A stretch of 64,000 bases of DNA from Sandaracinobacter neustonicus (GTDB taxonomy: Bacteria > Pseudomonadota > Alphaproteobacteria > Sphingomonadales > Sphingomonadaceae): the NCBI RefSeq assembly GCF_006385875.1, contig NZ_VFSU01000024.1, positions 62,001 to 126,000 on the forward strand, written 5' to 3'. Each line of letters begins with the position of its first letter. Position 1 is the first letter of the stretch. Positions 14,925 through 24,331 of the stretch are shown here, one piece after another. The translations under genes were made by a program, and so were the position numbers. Under the pieces are notes generated by a model, which ran no database searches, was not told the DNA's origin, and saw only the letters and a program-made list of their open reading frames with translations.

Positions 14925-17141
14925 ATGGCCATGCTTCGCCGAACCTCCCTTCCCGCGTCTGTTCTGGCGCTGCTGCTCGCGTCTGCCGCTTATGCGCAGG
15001 AGCCGGGGCCGCCGTCTGCCGCGCCCGCGCTGGCGACGCCGATGGTGGAGTTTCAGGCGGACACGCTCTCTTACGATGAAAATCTGGATGTCATCACCGC
15101 TGAGGGCAATGTCGCCGTGCAGCGCGACGGGCAGCGGCTGACGGCGGACACGGTCGTCTATAACCGCAAGCTCGGCACGGTGTCCGCCAGCGGCAATGTC
15201 CGGGTGGACAGCGGCGACGGCACTGTCGCCGTGGCGGACGGTTTCGAACTGACGGAAACCCTGCGCGATGGCGCGGTGGACAATGTGCTGTTGATTCTGG
15301 CCGATGGCAGCCGCCTCGCCGCGAAAGACGGCAAGCGGGAAAACGGCCTCTCCACGCTGAACCGGGCGGCCTATTCGCCCTGCGCCGTGGTGGATGATGC
15401 GGGCTGTCCCACCCGGCCGGTGTGGCAGCTGAAGGCGGTGAAGGTGGTGCATGATCCGGCGCGGGGCCGGGTGTTCTACACCGGCGCGCGGCTGGAGATG
15501 TTCGGCGTGCCGGTGATGGCGCTGCCGCGCCTCTCGCATCCGGACGGGTTCGATCGCAACCAGTCGGGCCTGCTCTCGCCGGACGTGCGCTATACCCGCG
15601 AACTTGGCGGCGAACTGCGCATCCCCTATTACTGGTCCATCGCGCCGGGCAAGGATTTCACCGCAACCACCCATGTCTACACCAATGTGGTGCCCATGGT
15701 GGAGGCGCAGTATCGCCAGCTGTTCGCGGGCGGGCCGATCCAGATCGGCGTGATGGGCACCTATGCCAAGGGCGAGGCGGAGGATTCGCAAACCGGCGAG
15801 ATCGTCACCACCGGCGCGCGCTTCCGCGGGGCGTTCGATGCGCGCGGGCAGATCGAACATGGCGACGGCTGGCGCTCCAGCTTTTCCAGCCGCCTCACCA
15901 ACGACGATAACTTCCTCGGCCGCTATCAGGTAAGCTTGGATTCCCGCCTGCGCACCACTTACGCGCTGGAGCGGTTCGAGCCGAACCGGTATTTCTCGGT
16001 GCGCGGCTGGGCCTTCCAGGATCTGACGAGCGGGGTGGACGGCAAGCTGTCTCCGTTCGTGCTGCCGCTGGTGGATTTCATGTGGCGACTGCCGGATAAA
16101 ACCCCGCTGGGCGGCTCGGTGCTGCTACAGGCGAACAGCCTTGGCCTCTATCGGCGGGAAGGGCAGTCCATGGCGCGAGCGCTGGCGTCCGCGCAATGGG
16201 ACCGCAGCCTGCTCACGCCGCTGGGCCAGCGCATCACCTTCACCGGGCTGGTGCGCGGCGATGTGTATACCTCCAGCGACAGCAGCGAGGCCGATATCGC
16301 CTTCTACGCCGGGCGCGATGGCTGGAAGGCGCGGCTGATCCCGCTGGCGGCGGTGGATATGGAATGGCCGTTCGCAGGCCCCTTCTTTGGCGGCACGCAA
16401 ACACTCTCACCCCGGCTGCAGTTCGTCGCCTCCACCGCCACCGCGAACGAGAGTATCCCCAACGAGGACAGCCGCGCCGTCGATCTGGAGGAATCCAATC
16501 TGTTCGCGTTGAACCGCTTCCCCGGCTACGACCGGTGGGAGGGCGGCGCGCGCATGACCTATGGCGTGGACTGGCGCTGGCAAAAGCCCGGAATCGCGGT
16601 GCAGGCGCAGGTCGGCCAAAGCTACCGGCTGGACGACAAGGACAATCTGTTCCCCGAAGGAACCGGCCTTGCCGGCCGCGTCTCGGATGTGGTGGGCCGC
16701 GCCTCTGTGCGGATCGGCCGCTATGTGGAGGTGACGCAGCGCCTGCGGCTGGACAAAGACAGCCTTGCCATTCGCCGCAACGAGACGGACCTGGCGATCG
16801 GCAGTCGCCGCTCCTTCCTGTCTGTCGGCTATCTGAAATACAACCGCAACATCGCGCTGGAGGATCTGCCCGATCACGAGGAAGTGCGGGCGGGCGCGCG
16901 CGTGGCCTTCGGCAAATATTGGGCGGTTTTCGGCTCCACCGTGATCGACCTCACCTCGACCGCCGAAGACCCGTTGACCACGAACGACGGCTGGCAGCCG
17001 ATCCGCGCCCGGCTGGGCGTGAGCTATACCGACGAATGTTTCGATTTCGGCCTGACGTGGAAGCGCAACTATATCGACAACCCCAATGCGCGGCAGGGCG
17101 ACACCATCCTGTTCACGCTGGCGCTGCGAAATCTGGGTTAG
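14925..17141 (+). CDS. lptD: LPS-assembly protein LptD
   Basis: The outer-membrane translocon that inserts lipopolysaccharide into the outer leaflet, working with LptE. The 738-residue protein has a signal peptide (to about residue 24). An OstA/LptA-like periplasmic domain follows (VEFQADTLSYDENLDVITAEGNV, about residues 40-130), then a large beta-barrel. Cysteines occur in YSPCAVVDDAGCPTRP and near the C-terminus in TDECFDFGLTWKR, the usual region for the disulfide between domain and barrel. It heads the conserved order lptD-surA-pdxA-rsmA, and lptF/lptG follow further on, so much of LPS export is encoded here. Confidence 0.94.
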   Translation: MAMLRRTSLPASVLALLLASAAYAQEPGPPSAAPALATPMVEFQADTLSYDENLDVITAEGNVAVQRDGQRLTADTVVYNRKLGTVSASGNVRVDSGDGTVAVADGFELTETLRDGAVDNVLLILADGSRLAAKDGKRENGLSTLNRAAYSPCAVVDDAGCPTRPVWQLKAVKVVHDPARGRVFYTGARLEMFGVPVMALPRLSHPDGFDRNQSGLLSPDVRYTRELGGELRIPYYWSIAPGKDFTATTHVYTNVVPMVEAQYRQLFAGGPIQIGVMGTYAKGEAEDSQTGEIVTTGARFRGAFDARGQIEHGDGWRSSFSSRLTNDDNFLGRYQVSLDSRLRTTYALERFEPNRYFSVRGWAFQDLTSGVDGKLSPFVLPLVDFMWRLPDKTPLGGSVLLQANSLGLYRREGQSMARALASAQWDRSLLTPLGQRITFTGLVRGDVYTSSDSSEADIAFYAGRDGWKARLIPLAAVDMEWPFAGPFFGGTQTLSPRLQFVASTATANESIPNEDSRAVDLEESNLFALNRFPGYDRWEGGARMTYGVDWRWQKPGIAVQAQVGQSYRLDDKDNLFPEGTGLAGRVSDVVGRASVRIGRYVEVTQRLRLDKDSLAIRRNETDLAIGSRRSFLSVGYLKYNRNIALEDLPDHEEVRAGARVAFGKYWAVFGSTVIDLTSTAEDPLTTNDGWQPIRARLGVSYTDECFDFGLTWKRNYIDNPNARQGDTILFTLALRNLG

Positions 17142-17261
17142 CGTGCATTTCGGGCGTGTCATCGCCGGTTCAGGCAGGATGCCTTATGTGCTGGCGCCGG
17201 AATGGCCGCTCGTCTATGCGGGCGGCTTGAGGGATTGTTTGCACAGGATCGTCCGGCCCGA

Positions 17262-18629
17262 ATGACGACTTTTCAGAAATATTGCCGCCGCGGCGTTGCA
17301 GTGGCGGTGCTGGCTGCGGTTCCGCTGGCCTCCAACGCTCAGCAGGTGACGGGTGGCGGGCAGACCGCCTCTCAGCGCCATGCCGCCGCCGCCGCTCTGC
17401 AACTGCCCGACATCACAGTGTTCGGCACCTTCGATCCCAACGTCCGCAAGGCAACCGCGATCGTGAACGGCGACATCATCACCGATACCGATGTCGATCA
17501 CCGGCTGGCGCTCGTGATGATCGCCAACAGCGGCAATGTCTCCCACGAGGAAAAGGAAGTGCTGCGCCTGCAGGTGCTGCGCAACCTGATCGACGAAAAG
17601 CTGCAGATTCAGGAAGCCGCACAGAATGAAGTGAAGGTGCCTGAAGAGGAAGTGGAGCAGGCCTATTCGCGCGTGGCGGCGAACTTCCGCCAGTCGAAAG
17701 AGGCGTTCGAGGTCTTCCTGCGCGAAAACGGCTCCTCGCCGGCGTCCATCAAGCAGCAGATTCGCGCGGAAATCACATGGAACCGTCTGCTCAGGCGCAA
17801 GGTGGAACCGTTCATCAACGTCGGCGACGATGAAGTCCAGGCGGTGATCCGCAAGCTGGAGGAAGCCAAGGGCAAGGACGAGTTCCGTGTTGGCGAAATC
17901 TTCCTGTCGGCCACGCCGGAAACGCAGGGGCAGGCAATGGCCGATGCCGCGCGCATTGTGGAGCAGGTGCGCAACGGCGCAAGCTTCGTCGCCTATGCCC
18001 GGCAATTCTCCGAAGCCTCCAGCGCCGCACTGGGCGGCGATCTGGGCTGGGTGCGGGCCGAACAGCTGTCGCCAGCGTTGCAGGGGATCGTCACGGCGCT
18101 GCCGCGCGGCGGCGTCTCCGATCCGGTGCCGGTGCCGGGCGGGGTTACGGTGATCGCGCTGGTGGATAAACGGCAGGTTCTGTCTGCCGATCCGTCTGCC
18201 GCGATCCTCAGCCTGAAGCAGATGACGCTGCCGCTGCCGGACAACATCACCGAGGCAGAGGCGCGCAAGCTGGCCGCCAATATGCAGGAAAAAACCCGCA
18301 ATATGGGCGGCTGCGGCAAGGCCGATGAAGTGGCGCGCTCCATCGGCGCGGCGATTGTCTCCAACGATCAGCTGCGCATGGGCGATCTGCCGCAGCAGTT
18401 GCAGCAGATTCTGGGGCAGATGCCGATCGGCGCGGCGACACCGCCCTTCGGCTCAGCTCAGGACGGCCTGCGCGTGCTGGTGCTGTGCGGGCGCGATGAT
18501 CCGCCGGCCAATGCGAATGTGCCCAGCTTCGATCAGGTTTACGGGCAACTGAACGACACCCGCGTGAACAGCGCGGCCCGCCGCTACCTGAGAGATCTCA
18601 GGCGCGACGCCGTCATCGACTACCGCTGA
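17262..18629 (+). CDS. surA: Periplasmic chaperone and peptidyl-prolyl isomerase SurA
   Basis: An outer-membrane-protein chaperone of about 455 residues. It has a signal sequence, a SurA N-domain containing ATAIVNGDIITDTDVDHRLAL and LRNLIDEKLQIQEA, and one parvulin-type isomerase domain (about 200-300; EFRVGEIFLSATPE through GGDLGWVRAEQLSPALQ). E. coli SurA has two parvulin domains; only one is clear here, with a short C-terminal helical tail. ATG 17262 (MTTFQKY) gives a standard signal peptide, while the earlier in-frame start at 17202 would add a non-signal extension. It probably aids LptD folding and lies directly after it. Confidence 0.92.
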   Translation: MTTFQKYCRRGVAVAVLAAVPLASNAQQVTGGGQTASQRHAAAAALQLPDITVFGTFDPNVRKATAIVNGDIITDTDVDHRLALVMIANSGNVSHEEKEVLRLQVLRNLIDEKLQIQEAAQNEVKVPEEEVEQAYSRVAANFRQSKEAFEVFLRENGSSPASIKQQIRAEITWNRLLRRKVEPFINVGDDEVQAVIRKLEEAKGKDEFRVGEIFLSATPETQGQAMADAARIVEQVRNGASFVAYARQFSEASSAALGGDLGWVRAEQLSPALQGIVTALPRGGVSDPVPVPGGVTVIALVDKRQVLSADPSAAILSLKQMTLPLPDNITEAEARKLAANMQEKTRNMGGCGKADEVARSIGAAIVSNDQLRMGDLPQQLQQILGQMPIGAATPPFGSAQDGLRVLVLCGRDDPPANANVPSFDQVYGQLNDTRVNSAARRYLRDLRRDAVIDYR

Positions 18630-18630
18630 C

Positions 18631-19686
18631 ATGATCGCCCCCGCCGAAAGTGGCGCTGCTCCGGAGATCGCTCCCGCAGCGCCGCCTGCCGTTTCGCCGT
18701 TGGCGGTGTCGCTGGGCGATCCGGCCGGAATCGGCCCTGAGGTGATCGCCAAGGCGTGGGCGGTTCGGTCAGCGCACCGGCTTCCGCCCTTTTTCGGCAT
18801 CGGCGACAGGCGCAGCCTTGAGGCCGTGTGGGACGGGCCGATCATCCCCATCGCCCATCCGGCGGATGCCATGGCGGAGTTCGAGCGCGGCCTGCCGCTG
18901 TTGCAGGTGGACGATCCGGGCGAGATCGAGCCGGGCAACCCCAATCTGGCAGGCGCGCGCTGCGCGCTCGATTCGCTGGAGATGGCGGTGGGGCTGGCGC
19001 GATCCGGCGCGGTTTCGGGGCTGGTGACCGGCCCGGTGGCGAAGGCGCAGCTCTATGCCATCGGCTTCGCGCATCCGGGGCAGACGGAATTCGTGGCCGA
19101 ACGCTGCGGCGTGGCTGCGGAAAATGTGGCGATGATGATGGTGGGGCCGGATCTGCGCACCATTCCCGTCACCATTCACCGTCCGCTGGCCAGCGTGCCG
19201 GACGTGCTGACGGCGGAGCTGATCATCTCCCGCGCGCGCACGGTGGCGCGAGGGCTGATCCGCGATTTCGGCATCGCGAAACCGCGCCTCGCGGTGGCCG
19301 GGCTGAACCCGCATGCGGGGGAGGGCGGCACCATGGGGCGGGAGGAAATCGACATCATCCTGCCCGCCATCGCCCAGCTGCGCGAGGAAGGGCTGGAGGT
19401 ATCCGGCCCATGGTCCCCCGATACGATGTTCCATGCCGCCGCCCGCGCCGATTATGATGCGGCCATCTGCATGTATCATGATCAGGCGCTGATCCCCTTG
19501 AAAACCTTGTATTTCGATAGCGGCGTGAACATGACCTTGGGGCTGCCGTTGCTGCGCACCTCGCCCGATCATGGCACGGCCTTTGGCATTGCGGGGAAGG
19601 GCGCGGCAAACCCGCGCGCGATGATCGCGGCCATCGCGCTGGCCGGGCAATGCGCCCGCGCCCGCCAGCTGGAAGGCGCAGCTTGA
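18631..19686 (+). CDS. pdxA: 4-hydroxythreonine-4-phosphate dehydrogenase
   Basis: PdxA oxidises 4-phosphohydroxy-L-threonine in the DXP-dependent route to pyridoxal phosphate. At 351 residues it is slightly long because of an Ala/Pro-rich N-terminal tail before SLGDPAGIGPEVIAKA. The three metal-binding histidines are seen in TIHRPLASV, GLNPHAGEGG and MYHDQALIPLKTL. One base separates it from the surA stop, and rsmA overlaps its end. Another enzyme drawing on DXP, Dxs, is encoded at 42073-44040. Confidence 0.95.
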   Translation: MIAPAESGAAPEIAPAAPPAVSPLAVSLGDPAGIGPEVIAKAWAVRSAHRLPPFFGIGDRRSLEAVWDGPIIPIAHPADAMAEFERGLPLLQVDDPGEIEPGNPNLAGARCALDSLEMAVGLARSGAVSGLVTGPVAKAQLYAIGFAHPGQTEFVAERCGVAAENVAMMMVGPDLRTIPVTIHRPLASVPDVLTAELIISRARTVARGLIRDFGIAKPRLAVAGLNPHAGEGGTMGREEIDIILPAIAQLREEGLEVSGPWSPDTMFHAAARADYDAAICMYHDQALIPLKTLYFDSGVNMTLGLPLLRTSPDHGTAFGIAGKGAANPRAMIAAIALAGQCARARQLEGAA

Positions 19687-20543
19687 GCCAAGCGATCGCG
19701 GAGCGGATCGCGGCACTGCCGCCGCTTCGCGACGAGATCGCGGCTGCAGGCCTCAGGGCGGACAAGGCGCTGGGGCAGAATTTCCTGCTGGATCTGAACC
19801 TGCTGGATCGCATCGTCCGCTCCATCGGCTTGCAACCCGGAGACCGGGTGTTCGAAGTCGGCCCCGGGCCGGGCGGGCTGACGCGGGCGCTGCTGAAAAC
19901 CGGCGCTCAGGTGATCGCGGTGGAGCGGGACGCGCGGGCGCTGCCGATATTGCAGCGGCTGGCTGCCGCCAGCGACGGCGCGCTGACGCTGATTCACGGC
20001 GACGCCATGGCAGTTAACGCGCGCGAACTGGCAGGGGAGGGCGCGCATATCGCCGCGAACCTGCCCTATAATATCGGCACCCCGCTGCTCACGGGTTGGC
20101 TCACCCAAACTCCATGGCCCGGCTGGTGGCGCTCCGCGACCTTGATGTTCCAGAAGGAAGTGGCGGACCGCATCGTCGCGGCCCCCGGCACCGGCGCTTA
20201 TGGGCGGCTGTCTGTGCTGGCGCAGCACCGGGCGCAGGTGGCGATTGAAACCATCCTGCCCGCACGCGCCTTCACCCCGCCGCCCAAGGTGGACAGCGCC
20301 GTTGTCCGGCTGGTTCCGAAGCCTGCGCCAGAGGATGTGCCGGTGGCGCTGCTGGAACGGGTGACGGCGGCGGCCTTCGGGCAGCGGCGCAAGATGCTAC
20401 GGCAAAGCCTGAAGGGGTTGCCGGGCGGGCTGGAGGCGCTGGCCGCGCTGGGGATCGATTCAACCCGTCGCGCCGAAACGCTCTCCGTCAACGAGTTTGT
20501 CGCGCTCGCACGGGTGCTACACTCAAGCCCTGCAGATAGTTGA
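19683..20543 (+). CDS. rsmA: 16S rRNA (adenine1518/1519-N6)-dimethyltransferase
   Basis: RsmA (KsgA) dimethylates two adjacent adenosines in the 3' hairpin of 16S rRNA late in 30S assembly. The 286-residue protein shows KALGQNFLLDLNLLDRIV, the SAM loop VFEVGPGPGGLT, acidic residue VERD, the catalytic NLPYNI and the C-terminal KVDSAVVRLVP. The start chosen is TTG 19683, which overlaps the pdxA stop as TTGA; the earlier ATG at 19650 lies inside pdxA. The 3' end overlaps the end of the convergent DUF2141 gene by 56 bases. Confidence 0.94.
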   Translation: MSQAIAERIAALPPLRDEIAAAGLRADKALGQNFLLDLNLLDRIVRSIGLQPGDRVFEVGPGPGGLTRALLKTGAQVIAVERDARALPILQRLAAASDGALTLIHGDAMAVNARELAGEGAHIAANLPYNIGTPLLTGWLTQTPWPGWWRSATLMFQKEVADRIVAAPGTGAYGRLSVLAQHRAQVAIETILPARAFTPPPKVDSAVVRLVPKPAPEDVPVALLERVTAAAFGQRRKMLRQSLKGLPGGLEALAALGIDSTRRAETLSVNEFVALARVLHSSPADS

Positions 20544-20958
20544 GCTCGATGCGCACCGGCGTCACCCCGTCCACGGCGATGGCCACGGCCGCCACCTTCG
20601 GCTTCCCCAGTCCCAGCTTCGGGTTGCGGGAAAAGCCCACGCCATCGCGGAACGGGCTGAGTTTGCCGTTGAGATCCCGATCATGAAGCGCAGTGATGAT
20701 CAGTTGCCCGGCGGCGGGAACCGGCGCACACACCGTCATCTCTCCTTCGGGCGTCAGCGGCACATCGATGCGCTGCACATAGCGGGCGGGGGCAAGGAAA
20801 TCCGCCTCGTTCGCCGGGTAGATGGCGATTCGAAGCTGGCCTTCGCGATCCTTGAAGCCATGCACCGTGACCAGCGCGGCGTTTCCGGCTGCACCGGGTT
20901 CGCAGGCGGCGGGGGTTCCGAAGATGGCGGCGGCGGCAAGTGCGGCAAGAACGGACAT
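20488..20958 (-). CDS. Exported DUF2141 domain protein
   Basis: A 156-residue protein with an N-terminal signal segment (SVLAALAAAAIFGTPAACEP). It has a DUF2141 domain: VTVHGFKDREGQLRIAIYP, then ITALHDRDLNGKLSPF, then GVGFSRNPKLGLGKP. The family is common in sphingomonads and Bacteroidetes and has no settled function. Its ending extends over the last 56 bases of rsmA in the opposite direction. The domain is intact, so the overlap is probably real rather than a frameshift. Confidence 0.85.
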   Translation of the reverse strand: MSVLAALAAAAIFGTPAACEPGAAGNAALVTVHGFKDREGQLRIAIYPANEADFLAPARYVQRIDVPLTPEGEMTVCAPVPAAGQLIITALHDRDLNGKLSPFRDGVGFSRNPKLGLGKPKVAAVAIAVDGVTPVRIELNYLQGLSVAPVRARQTR

Positions 20959-21056
20959 GCCCCGCGGCTAGCCCGGATCGCCCGTTTGCGGAAGCGGCCC
21001 CATTTCCTGAAGCGGCATTGGCTTGCAGGCAAAGCTGCTGCTAAGGGCGCTGCACA

Positions 21057-22286
21057 ATGCTGAACGCGGTCGACCGCTATCTGTTCCGGCTCATCATCGT
21101 GCCCCTTGTCGGCACGCTGGTGATCGCGGCCATGCTGCTCCTTCTGGAGAAGATGCTGAACCTGTTCGATTTCGTGGTGAACGAAGGCGGGCCGGTCTCT
21201 GTCGTGTGGCGGATGCTGGGCAATCTGATCCCGGAATATCTCTCGCTCGGCATCCCCATCGGCGTCACGCTGGGCATCCTGCTGGGCTTCCGCCGACTCG
21301 CGCTGTCATCCGAACTGGATGCGCTGAACTCGGTTGGGGTGGGCTATGGGCGGATGCTGCGGGTGCCCTATATTCTGGCGGCGGTGTTCGCGCTGCTGAA
21401 TTTCGGCATCGTCGGCTTCCTGCAACCGTACTCCCGCTATGCCTATGAAGGGCTGCGCTTCGAACTGCGCTCGGGCGCGCTCGGGGCCTCCATCAAGGTG
21501 GGCGAATTCACCCGCATCGCCGAACGCACCACGCTGCGCGTGGAACAGAGCTTCGATCAGGGCGCGGACCTGCGCGGCGTGTTCGTGCGCGCGGCGCAGG
21601 CCGATGGTCGCTCGCTGGCAGTCTCTGCCGCGCGCGGCCAGTTCCTGATCACCGACGATCCGGACATCATCATCCTGCGGCTGAAAACCGGCACGCTGGT
21701 GCATGATGCGCCCAACACGCCGACGCCGCGCGTGCTGACCTTCGTGCAGCATGATCTGCCGGTGAACCTGCCGGCGATGGAGAATTTCCGCTCCCGCGGG
21801 CTGGAGAATCTGGAAAGCACGGTGCCCGAACTGTGGGCGAAGATGCGCGATCCCGGCGTGTCTGCGGATGATCGCCGCAAGGCCTCTGCCACCTTCCACC
21901 GCCGTACGGTGCAGTGGGTGGTGATGTTCGTGCTGCCGCTGCTGGCGGTGGCGCTGGCGGTGCCGCCCAAGCGCTCCACCTCTGCAATCGGGGTGTTCCT
22001 GTCTGTGGTGATATTGGTGACCTACCACAAGATTTCCGAATATGGCGAACGCATGGGGGCCATCGGCCGCATCGATCCGATGCTGGCGCAATGGATTCCG
22101 TTCGCGCTGTTCACGGCGCTGAGCGTCTGGTTCTATCATGTGCTGGCGCACAAGCCCGGCGGCCAGCCCATTGGCGCGCTGGACCGACTGTTCAAGAAAA
22201 TCGGCGGTTTGTTCAAGGGGTTGCGCAAGCCTGCCGCGAAGATCGGGCTGGTGCCGGATGAACCCGAACCGCAGGCGCAGCCCTGA
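21057..22286 (+). CDS. lptF: LPS export ABC transporter permease LptF
   Basis: One of two permeases in the LptB2FG machine that extracts LPS from the inner membrane and pushes it onto the Lpt bridge. The 409-residue protein has three N-terminal transmembrane helices (starting DRYLFRLIIVPLVGTLVIAAML), a periplasmic beta-jellyroll (about 130-270) and three C-terminal helices with a short charged tail. AAGGG stands about 10 bases before ATG 21057. lptG follows with a TGATG overlap. LptB, LptC and LptA are not in the window. Confidence 0.94.
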   Translation: MLNAVDRYLFRLIIVPLVGTLVIAAMLLLLEKMLNLFDFVVNEGGPVSVVWRMLGNLIPEYLSLGIPIGVTLGILLGFRRLALSSELDALNSVGVGYGRMLRVPYILAAVFALLNFGIVGFLQPYSRYAYEGLRFELRSGALGASIKVGEFTRIAERTTLRVEQSFDQGADLRGVFVRAAQADGRSLAVSAARGQFLITDDPDIIILRLKTGTLVHDAPNTPTPRVLTFVQHDLPVNLPAMENFRSRGLENLESTVPELWAKMRDPGVSADDRRKASATFHRRTVQWVVMFVLPLLAVALAVPPKRSTSAIGVFLSVVILVTYHKISEYGERMGAIGRIDPMLAQWIPFALFTALSVWFYHVLAHKPGGQPIGALDRLFKKIGGLFKGLRKPAAKIGLVPDEPEPQAQP

Positions 22287-23380
22287 TGTTCAGCCGGATG
22301 TTCCCCTCCCGCACGCTGGCGCTCTACACGGCGCGGATGTTCCTGATGCGCACCTTCGCCTTTCTGGCGGGGCTGGCGCTGATCCTGATGACGCTGGATC
22401 TGCTGGGCGAATCCGCCCGCATTCTGGCTGTGCCCGGCAATGGCGAGGCGGAGCTGTGGAAATATGTGAGCATCCGTATGCCGCAGATCATAGCCCTGTT
22501 CCTGCCCTTTTCCGTGCTGCTGGCGACGCTGCTGACCTTCATGACGCTGAACCAGAACAGCGAAATCACCATCTTCAAGGCTGCCGGGATCAGCGCGCAC
22601 CAGATTCTGGCCCCGCTGATGGTGGCGGGCCTTGGCATCGCCGCGCTGAATTTCGCCTTCAACGAGCGGGTGCTGGTGCGCGCCAACGCCGAATATGATC
22701 GCTGGAAGGCGAATGAATATCGCCCGCTGGCACCGGAAACCCGCCACAACCGTGAAGTGTGGGTGCGTGCCGGAGACGATCTGTGGCACGCCGCCAGTGC
22801 GACGGGGCAGGGGACCGCCACCCTGCTGAAGGATGTGACCGTCTATAACCGGGAGGCGGATCAGCTGGTGGAGATCATCCGCGCGGAAGAAGCGACGCCC
22901 AATGATCGCGGCTGGACCCTGAACATGGTGCGCCGCTTCGATGTGCAGACGGGGCGGCTGCAGACCCTGCCGCAACAGACGATCATTTCGCCCGCCACGC
23001 CGCAGCAGTTCACCACGCAAGGGGTGAATGCGGATCATCTGCCGATGTGGGAGCTGGTGCCCGCGATCGCTGCGCTGAAAGAGGCGGGGAAGCCGACGGA
23101 CCAACTCGTCGCCAAGCTGAATCACAAGATTTCCGGCCCGCTGTCGGCCGTGCTGATGCCGCTGCTGGGGGCCGTGGCGGCCTTCGGGTTGGCGCGGTCG
23201 GGCAAGCTGTTCATCCGCGCGGTGGCGGGGCTTGCGCTGGGCTTCGCCTTCTTCGTGGCAGACAATTTCGCCATGGCGATGGCGGATTTCGGCACCTATC
23301 CGCCATGGGCGGCGGCATGGGCCCCCTTCATGCTGTTCCTGCTGGTGGGCGAAAGCGTGCTGATCCGCACGGAGGAATAA
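22286..23380 (+). CDS. lptG: LPS export ABC transporter permease LptG
   Basis: Partner permease of LptF. The 364-residue protein has the same layout: helices at MFLMRTFAFLAGLALILMTL and following, coupling segment FMTLNQNSEITIFKAAGIS, periplasmic domain about 130-265, and C-terminal helices near LSAVLMPLLGAVAAFGLARSG. It begins inside the lptF stop codon, which implies coupled translation and equal amounts of the two subunits. Confidence 0.94.
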   Translation: MFSRMFPSRTLALYTARMFLMRTFAFLAGLALILMTLDLLGESARILAVPGNGEAELWKYVSIRMPQIIALFLPFSVLLATLLTFMTLNQNSEITIFKAAGISAHQILAPLMVAGLGIAALNFAFNERVLVRANAEYDRWKANEYRPLAPETRHNREVWVRAGDDLWHAASATGQGTATLLKDVTVYNREADQLVEIIRAEEATPNDRGWTLNMVRRFDVQTGRLQTLPQQTIISPATPQQFTTQGVNADHLPMWELVPAIAALKEAGKPTDQLVAKLNHKISGPLSAVLMPLLGAVAAFGLARSGKLFIRAVAGLALGFAFFVADNFAMAMADFGTYPPWAAAWAPFMLFLLVGESVLIRTEE

Positions 23381-23532
23381 CCGGGAAACAGCCGGGCGGG
23401 TGACGGCAACGGCCTGTCGTATGGACGGATTGTCTCACCCCATCCTGCGCCTTGCTTCGGCCACAGCCGGTCCCACATTTGCCGCAATGGCTTCCTAGAT
23501 GCAGAATCCAAGTCCACACTCGGAGCAGAACC

Positions 23533-24330
23533 TTGTTCGCAGACCATAGCAATCGCACCGGAATCTGGAACCGTGCCCATTATCTGGATCGGATGACGCT
23601 GAAGGAACTCACCGTCGCCTATTTCCAATATTATGCCATTCAGGCCTATCTCCTGCTGGCGGCCGTTTCCATTGCCTATGTGGTGTGGAATCCGCCCAGC
23701 CTGCTGGCTGGCGTGGCGGCTGCAGCCTTCACCGTGCTGGCCTATCCGATGATCTGGTATCTGCTGCACCGCTATGTGCTGCACAGCCAGTGGATGTACA
23801 AATCGCCGCTGACGGCGAAGGTGTGGAAGCGCATCCACTATGATCACCACCAGGATCCGAACCATCTGGAGGTGCTGTTCGGCGCGCTCTATACCACGCT
23901 GCCCACCATCGCCATTTCGGTGATCCCGGTGGGCTGGCTGATCGGTGGCCCGGGCGCCGCCGCCGTCGCCTTCGCGACCGGCCTGCTGGTGACGGCTGCC
24001 TATGAATATTTCCACTGCATCCAGCACCTCAGCTACAAGCCGAAGCACCCCTGGCTCGTGAACATGAAGAAGCGCCATATGGAGCATCACTTCCACGACG
24101 AGAATGGCAATTTCGGCATCACCAGCTTCTGGCCGGATCGGCTGTTCGGTTCCTATTACGAGCGGGACGAGCGCCCGGCGAAGTCCGCCACGGTGTTCAA
24201 CCTTGGCTATACCGAGGAAGTGGCGAAATCCTTCCCATGGGTCTCCCGCATGTCGGGCGGCGTGGCGAAGGGCCACCCCCGCAAGCGGGCCGCCAACCAG
24301 AATGAAAAGCCCCGGCAGGACGCTGCGTAA
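23533..24330 (+). CDS. Fatty acid hydroxylase (sterol desaturase) superfamily protein
   Basis: A membrane di-iron oxygenase of about 265 residues. The histidine clusters of the superfamily are all visible: HRYVLH, HYDHHQDPNH, HCIQHLSYKPKH and RHMEHHFH, between four or so hydrophobic segments. The TTG start at 23533 is favoured because GGAG lies seven bases upstream; no ATG precedes the first helix. Two bases separate its stop from the next gene, a large acyltransferase-like protein. Sphingomonads carry sphingoglycolipids with 2-hydroxy fatty acids, so a role in hydroxylating a ceramide acyl chain or long-chain base is a reasonable inference; carotenoid hydroxylation is an alternative. Confidence 0.85.
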   Translation: MFADHSNRTGIWNRAHYLDRMTLKELTVAYFQYYAIQAYLLLAAVSIAYVVWNPPSLLAGVAAAAFTVLAYPMIWYLLHRYVLHSQWMYKSPLTAKVWKRIHYDHHQDPNHLEVLFGALYTTLPTIAISVIPVGWLIGGPGAAAVAFATGLLVTAAYEYFHCIQHLSYKPKHPWLVNMKKRHMEHHFHDENGNFGITSFWPDRLFGSYYERDERPAKSATVFNLGYTEEVAKSFPWVSRMSGGVAKGHPRKRAANQNEKPRQDAA

Positions 24331-24331
24331 C

